From positions 1-7,896 of the forward strand of contig DSBZ01000153.1 of NCBI GenBank assembly GCA_011057175.1: a DNA stretch of 7,896 bases, written 5' to 3'. A program made the translations under genes and the position numbers. A model generated the notes under the pieces. That model did not search any database. It was not told the DNA's origin and saw nothing but the letters and a program-made list of their open reading frames with translations. The DNA comes from Candidatus Acetothermia bacterium. GTDB taxonomy: Bacteria; Bipolaricaulota; Bipolaricaulia; Bipolaricaulales; Bipolaricaulaceae. This document shows, piece by piece, positions 4,900 through 7,896 of the stretch (position 1 is its first letter; each line of letters starts with the position of its first letter).

Positions 4900-7044
4900 A
4901 TGCGCAAGGTGCTGATGGTGGCGCTGGTGATGGCGGCGGGCGCGGTGGCGTTCGCCCAGATCGAGGAGTACCGCGACCTCGCCTATGAGAACAAGCCGTT
5001 CAACCCCACCGATACGGGGCTCGTGATGCGGGCCCTGCTGCGCGACAACGACGCAGGCAATCGCGATCCGGTCTACTTTACAAGGGTGGTTGTCGAGAAC
5101 CTGGGCACGGCCACGGCAGCCGAGATCGAGTGGGTCGAGCTCAGAATCGAGATCGAAGGCCAGACGCGGGTCTTGGCCCGGTCAACGGGGTTCCCGATCT
5201 CGGAGATCCTCCTCCCCCGCCCCGCCGAAGAGCGGATGCTCCCCGATGATGGGGAGGCTTGGCTCACGGTGTGGATCAAGGTCACCGAGAGGATCGTGCA
5301 TGGCCACACCGTTCAGCCGCGGATTCGCCTGTGGTGGTCGGAGGGGGATGAGGGAGGGATGATCGAGCTCGTGGACGCCGCCCCCGAGAGGTTCGTCGTC
5401 GAGGGGAGCTTCGGTGCCGAGGGCCTTCCCGGGCCCGAGGGGGGGATCCTCAATCCCGGCGACACGTTCCTCGTCGCTGAGGCCGAGGTGTGGGACACCC
5501 CCGACGTCAACAACCTGCACCTGTACGTGACCGCGGTGCGGGTAGATGGGCCACGGGAGCTCATCTGGACCGTGGACATCAACAACGGCGTGACGCGGAT
5601 CGAGGTTCCGGCGGGGCTCGAAGTGACCCTTCCCGAGCCGGCGTTCGCAGCGTTCGACGAGGCCCGCGGGCGGGTCCGCCTGTGGGTGACCGTGCCGCCG
5701 ACGTTCCTCCCCAGGGAACCGGTGACGGTGGCCCCGACCTGGAAGATCACGGTGCGGGAGGGGAAACAGGGACCGCAGGAGGAGACGTTTGTGTTCACGG
5801 ACCCGATCCCCGACCGGGTCGTTGCCGCGGGGTTCGAGGAGGTAGCGCTCAGCGTTCCCGATGCGGGCCGCGTGCTTGCGACCGTCCCCTCGTCCCTCAC
5901 CTACTCCACCCTCACCCTCACCGACGCCGACCGGAACGATACCCCGATCCGCGTGGACAGCCTCGAGCTCGTCGCCAAGGGGACGGTCTCGTCCCAGGTC
6001 GTGGGGGTTGAACTCGCCGACGCCCGGGGCAACTTCCTCGGGTACGCGACGGGCCTCGGCCAGCTCGACCTCGTCGCTCCCGATGGGAAGCCGATCCTCG
6101 TTCAGGACGATAGCTCCCTCTCCCTCGTCACGACCCTCCTCCTGGGCGGGAAGATGCCGCTCGGAGGGAGCCTCCTCCTCGCCCACCGGGTGAAGGTCGA
6201 GGAGAAGCTCCCGTCCGACTACCTGTATCGGTCGACCGCACTCACCAGCTTCGCGGGGGTCCAGGAAGCCGTACCCGACAAGGCGATCTTCTTCGGCCAG
6301 CCGAGGGTCCAGCTCGAGGCCGTCGGCTCGACGGTCGAAGTCTCCACCGACGGGGAGACGGTGGGCACGTTCCAGGGCCTGTTGAAGTACACGCCGACCG
6401 CGCCCCTCACCCTGGAGGAAGTGTCGCTCGATCTCATTGCGGAACCCCCATATCGGGTCACCCAGGAATCGCTCGACTCAGAGACGGGGGAGCTTGCGTT
6501 CCGGGTCGAGGGACCGCGGACGCAAGCCCGGGCGGGGAAGCTCGTCACGGTGCAGGTGACGGTACGCCGGGTGCAGGTCCCTCAGGTCGAGGTGGCCGTC
6601 GAGCTCCGAGACGTGAAGCTCGTGGACTGGGCGGGGATCGAGCTCCCGTTCACGCTTAGCCCGGGCAAGGCCACGATCAGCCTCACCGCAGTGACCCTCA
6701 ACCTGGAACGGGTCGAGGACATGCTGCGCGTCACAGCCGACCAGGCGGTCGTCGGATCCCTCTTGGGAGCATTTATCTACGAGGCGGGAAGGCCATTTTA
6801 CTTCTCCGACGTACGTTGCCCTGAGCCGTATACAGTGTTGGCGTTTGATCCCCAAGATGGAGCCGCGTCGTTCCGGATTGGCCTTGTCCCAGGGGCGGGT
6901 CCCGCGGAGGGGGAGCTCCTGGCGGCAACGTTCGCGACCCCGGAGGCGGTGCCAGTGATGCTCGCAATCGCCGAGCTCCTCGATCGGGCGGGAAAACCAT
7001 ATCCGTACTGCCTGACTGTGGACGCGGTGGAGGTGGGCCCCTAG
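4900..7044 (+). CDS. Exported multidomain beta-sandwich protein, cohesin-like C-terminal modules, function unknown
   Basis: I do not recognise this 714-residue protein by name. Residues 1-19 form a standard signal peptide (basic MRK, hydrophobic core, AFA before Gln20). The rest is strand-rich with little helix and no further membrane segment, so it is secreted or surface-exposed. At least three modules (about 36-145, 187-285 and 335-435) share a weak pattern; the first and third match best, each with an Asp/Asn-rich turn, a long strand ending in Gly-Thr, then a VEL-type strand and a second acidic turn. The last two regions (about 462-590 and 608-714) resemble cohesin or type X carbohydrate-binding folds. 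Only two cysteines occur (640 and 704), both in the last module and possibly paired. ATG 4900 is favoured by the strong Shine-Dalgarno and signal peptide. ATG 4822, overlapping the rnc stop, would add 26 basic residues. No catalytic motif or sorting signal is visible. Confidence 0.75.
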   Translation: MRKVLMVALVMAAGAVAFAQIEEYRDLAYENKPFNPTDTGLVMRALLRDNDAGNRDPVYFTRVVVENLGTATAAEIEWVELRIEIEGQTRVLARSTGFPISEILLPRPAEERMLPDDGEAWLTVWIKVTERIVHGHTVQPRIRLWWSEGDEGGMIELVDAAPERFVVEGSFGAEGLPGPEGGILNPGDTFLVAEAEVWDTPDVNNLHLYVTAVRVDGPRELIWTVDINNGVTRIEVPAGLEVTLPEPAFAAFDEARGRVRLWVTVPPTFLPREPVTVAPTWKITVREGKQGPQEETFVFTDPIPDRVVAAGFEEVALSVPDAGRVLATVPSSLTYSTLTLTDADRNDTPIRVDSLELVAKGTVSSQVVGVELADARGNFLGYATGLGQLDLVAPDGKPILVQDDSSLSLVTTLLLGGKMPLGGSLLLAHRVKVEEKLPSDYLYRSTALTSFAGVQEAVPDKAIFFGQPRVQLEAVGSTVEVSTDGETVGTFQGLLKYTPTAPLTLEEVSLDLIAEPPYRVTQESLDSETGELAFRVEGPRTQARAGKLVTVQVTVRRVQVPQVEVAVELRDVKLVDWAGIELPFTLSPGKATISLTAVTLNLERVEDMLRVTADQAVVGSLLGAFIYEAGRPFYFSDVRCPEPYTVLAFDPQDGAASFRIGLVPGAGPAEGELLAATFATPEAVPVMLAIAELLDRAGKPYPYCLTVDAVEVGP

Positions 7045-7050
7045 GGGGTC

Positions 7051-7056
7051 TATAAT
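7051..7056 (+). promoter_or_regulatory. Consensus -10 box for the tRNA gene
   Basis: A perfect TATAAT lies 7 bases before the tRNA and 6 bases after the stop codon of the exported protein. No good -35 is visible at the expected spacing; the best position (7028-7033, TGGAGG) is poor and lies inside the upstream gene. Its position just before a stable RNA gene makes a real promoter likely. Confidence 0.65.
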
Positions 7057-7063
7057 CCCGCGG

Positions 7064-7136
7064 GGTCCCATCGTCTAGGGGTCGAGGATACCGGGCTCTC
7101 ATCCCGGAGACAGGGGTTCGAATCCCCTTGGGACCA
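7064..7136 (+). tRNA. tRNA-Glu (anticodon CTC)
   Basis: A complete 73-base cloverleaf can be folded by hand. The acceptor stem is GGTCCCA with TGGGACC (7129-7135) and discriminator A7136. The D arm begins GTCT. The anticodon stem CCGGG/CCCGG encloses loop CTCTCAT, with anticodon CTC at 7098-7100 reading GAG. The T arm is AGGGG TTCGAAT CCCCT. The 3' CCA is not encoded (CTG follows), so it must be added by the CCA enzyme. The sequence closely parallels bacterial tRNA-Glu. GAG is the main Glu codon in every gene of this window, so a CTC-reading tRNA fits the codon usage. It stands alone with its own -10 box. Confidence 0.96.
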
Positions 7137-7139
7137 CTG

Positions 7140-7164
7140 ACGGCCGCCGCTTGCCGGCGGCCGT
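7140..7164 (+). terminator. GC-rich hairpin between convergent tRNA-Glu and pyrH
   Basis: A perfect 10-bp inverted repeat (ACGGCCGCCG / CGGCGGCCGT, loop CTTGC) begins 4 bases after the tRNA and lies 13 bases beyond the pyrH stop on the other strand. Its position suits a shared terminator for both transcripts. No T-run follows on either strand, so it is not a textbook intrinsic terminator. It could instead protect the 3' ends or guide tRNA 3' maturation. Confidence 0.55.
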
Positions 7165-7177
7165 TCGCGTGGAGGCT

Positions 7178-7876
7178 TCAGGCGATGAGGGAGCCGATCT
7201 CCCCCCCCAGGGCGGCAACGAGGGCCCCCTCTCGGTCGGCGCGGTAGACGACGATCGGGAGCCCGTGATCGGCCGCGATCGCCACCGCCGCTCCGTCCAT
7301 GACCCGCAGCCCCCGCGTCAGGTACTCGCGGTGAGCCAGCCTGAGGAGGGGTTGTGCTGCGGGATCTGTCTCAGGATCGGTTGCGTAGATCCCATCAACC
7401 TTGGAGCCCTTGAGGACCGCCTCCGCCCCCACGGCGAGGGCACGGATCACGGCCGCCGTGTCCGTGGTCACGAACGGGTTGCCCGTCCCGGCGACGAACA
7501 GGACGACCTGTCCGTCCTCCAGGGCGGCCCGGGCCCGCCATGGGTCCACCGCCTCCGCCACTCCCGGGCAGGGGAGGGCGGACATGACGAGCGACGGGAT
7601 CCCCTCCTCGGTCAGGGCCTCACGGAGGGCGAGGCCGTTGATGAGGGTCCCCAGCATCCCGATCGTATGCCCGGCGGTGGGCGGAAGGTGGGGGAGGGCC
7701 GAGCCGCGGGCGACGTTCCCCCCTCCGGTGACGAGGGCGATCTCCGCGCCCGCATTGCGGGCCGCGCCCACTTCTCGCGCGCAAAAGCGCAGGCCCCCCG
7801 CATCGAGGGGCCCCCCCCGTCCGCCGATGAGCTCGCCGGACAGCTTCACCAGCGCCCGCTGCCAGCGCAGTTTCAC
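7178..7876 (-). CDS. pyrH: UMP kinase (PyrH)
   Basis: Bacterial-type UMP kinase of the amino-acid kinase fold, phosphorylating UMP to UDP with ATP as a hexamer in the cytoplasm. At 232 residues it is of normal length. Visible motifs are VKLSGE (10-15), the glycine loop GGGNVARG (51-58, with Arg57 matching E. coli Arg62), GMLGTLINGLALREAL (73-88), VAGTGNPFVTTDTAA (128-142), LKGSKVDGIYATDP (155-168), GLRVMDGAA (189-197) and LPIVVY. The residue matching E. coli Asp77, in the UMP-binding helix usually read as GDHMGML, is His70 here (GHTIGML). The GTG start at 7876 has GAGGTGG at 7890-7884, 7 bases upstream. In many bacteria rpsB and tsf precede pyrH and frr follows; here no frr follows, and pyrH converges on the tRNA. 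Upstream genes lie outside the window. Confidence 0.96.
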   Translation of the reverse strand: MKLRWQRALVKLSGELIGGRGGPLDAGGLRFCAREVGAARNAGAEIALVTGGGNVARGSALPHLPPTAGHTIGMLGTLINGLALREALTEEGIPSLVMSALPCPGVAEAVDPWRARAALEDGQVVLFVAGTGNPFVTTDTAAVIRALAVGAEAVLKGSKVDGIYATDPETDPAAQPLLRLAHREYLTRGLRVMDGAAVAIAADHGLPIVVYRADREGALVAALGGEIGSLIA

Positions 7877-7883
7877 CCTACGC

Positions 7884-7890
7884 CCACCTC
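7884..7890 (-). promoter_or_regulatory. Ribosome binding site of pyrH
   Basis: GAGGTGG on the minus strand lies 7 bases before the GTG start at 7876. It supports that non-ATG start, which also places the conserved KLSGE motif at residues 11-15, as expected. Confidence 0.7.
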
Positions 7891-7896
7891 GAACCG

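Noticed and set aside
5182..6186. A 334-residue minus-strand open frame opposite the exported protein
   Set aside because: It mirrors the codon pattern of the sense gene and shows no domain, no signal and no ribosome binding site context of its own.
1..7896. CRISPR array, insertion sequence, integrase, toxin-antitoxin pair or phage gene
   Set aside because: I looked for direct repeats with spacers, terminal inverted repeats and transposase, integrase or toxin motifs and found none. MazG here sits in a housekeeping operon, not beside mazEF.

Overview
This GC-rich window looks like ordinary chromosomal sequence from a deep-branching, uncultured-type bacterium. Codon choice strongly favours CTC, GTC, ATC and GAG, and genes are packed with stop/start overlaps. 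The set of AtpZ-like protein, MazG, a DUF4911-like protein, a YqeG-type phosphatase and RNase III, together with the sequence style, would fit Bipolaricaulota (Acetothermia/OP1) or a neighbouring phylum. That placement is an inference from general impression and was not tested. I see no insertion sequence, phage gene, CRISPR array or integration site.

Positions 14-4825 (+ strand) hold a six-gene run in which every junction overlaps by 4 to 8 bases (ATGA, ATGA, ATGGGTGA, GTGA, ATGA). The genes are a small two-helix AtpZ-like membrane protein, a large membrane-anchored parvulin foldase fused to about nine TPRs, a MazG-type nucleotide pyrophosphohydrolase, a 90-residue DUF4911-like protein, a YqeG-type HAD phosphatase and RNase III. 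This looks like one transcript with translational coupling. It mixes envelope protein folding, nucleotide-pool cleaning and RNA processing, as compact housekeeping operons often do.

Positions 4826-4899 are a short spacer with a small hairpin, a possible -10 box and a strong Shine-Dalgarno sequence. They precede a 714-residue exported protein (4900-7044) that I cannot name. It appears to be built of tandem beta-sandwich modules, the last two of which resemble the cohesin/carbohydrate-binding fold. The 3' end of this gene uses visibly different codons from the rest.

Positions 7045-7177 hold a TATAAT box, a solitary tRNA-Glu(CTC) and a 10-bp hairpin. Convergent to these, on the minus strand, is pyrH (UMP kinase, 7178-7876) with its own Shine-Dalgarno sequence at the window edge.

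No single element is a clear new defence or mobile system. The points most worth a second look are active-site substitutions in three otherwise intact enzymes (RNase III Asp to Ala, YqeG Asp to Glu, PyrH Asp to His), the foldase-TPR fusion, and the unnamed exported beta-sandwich protein.
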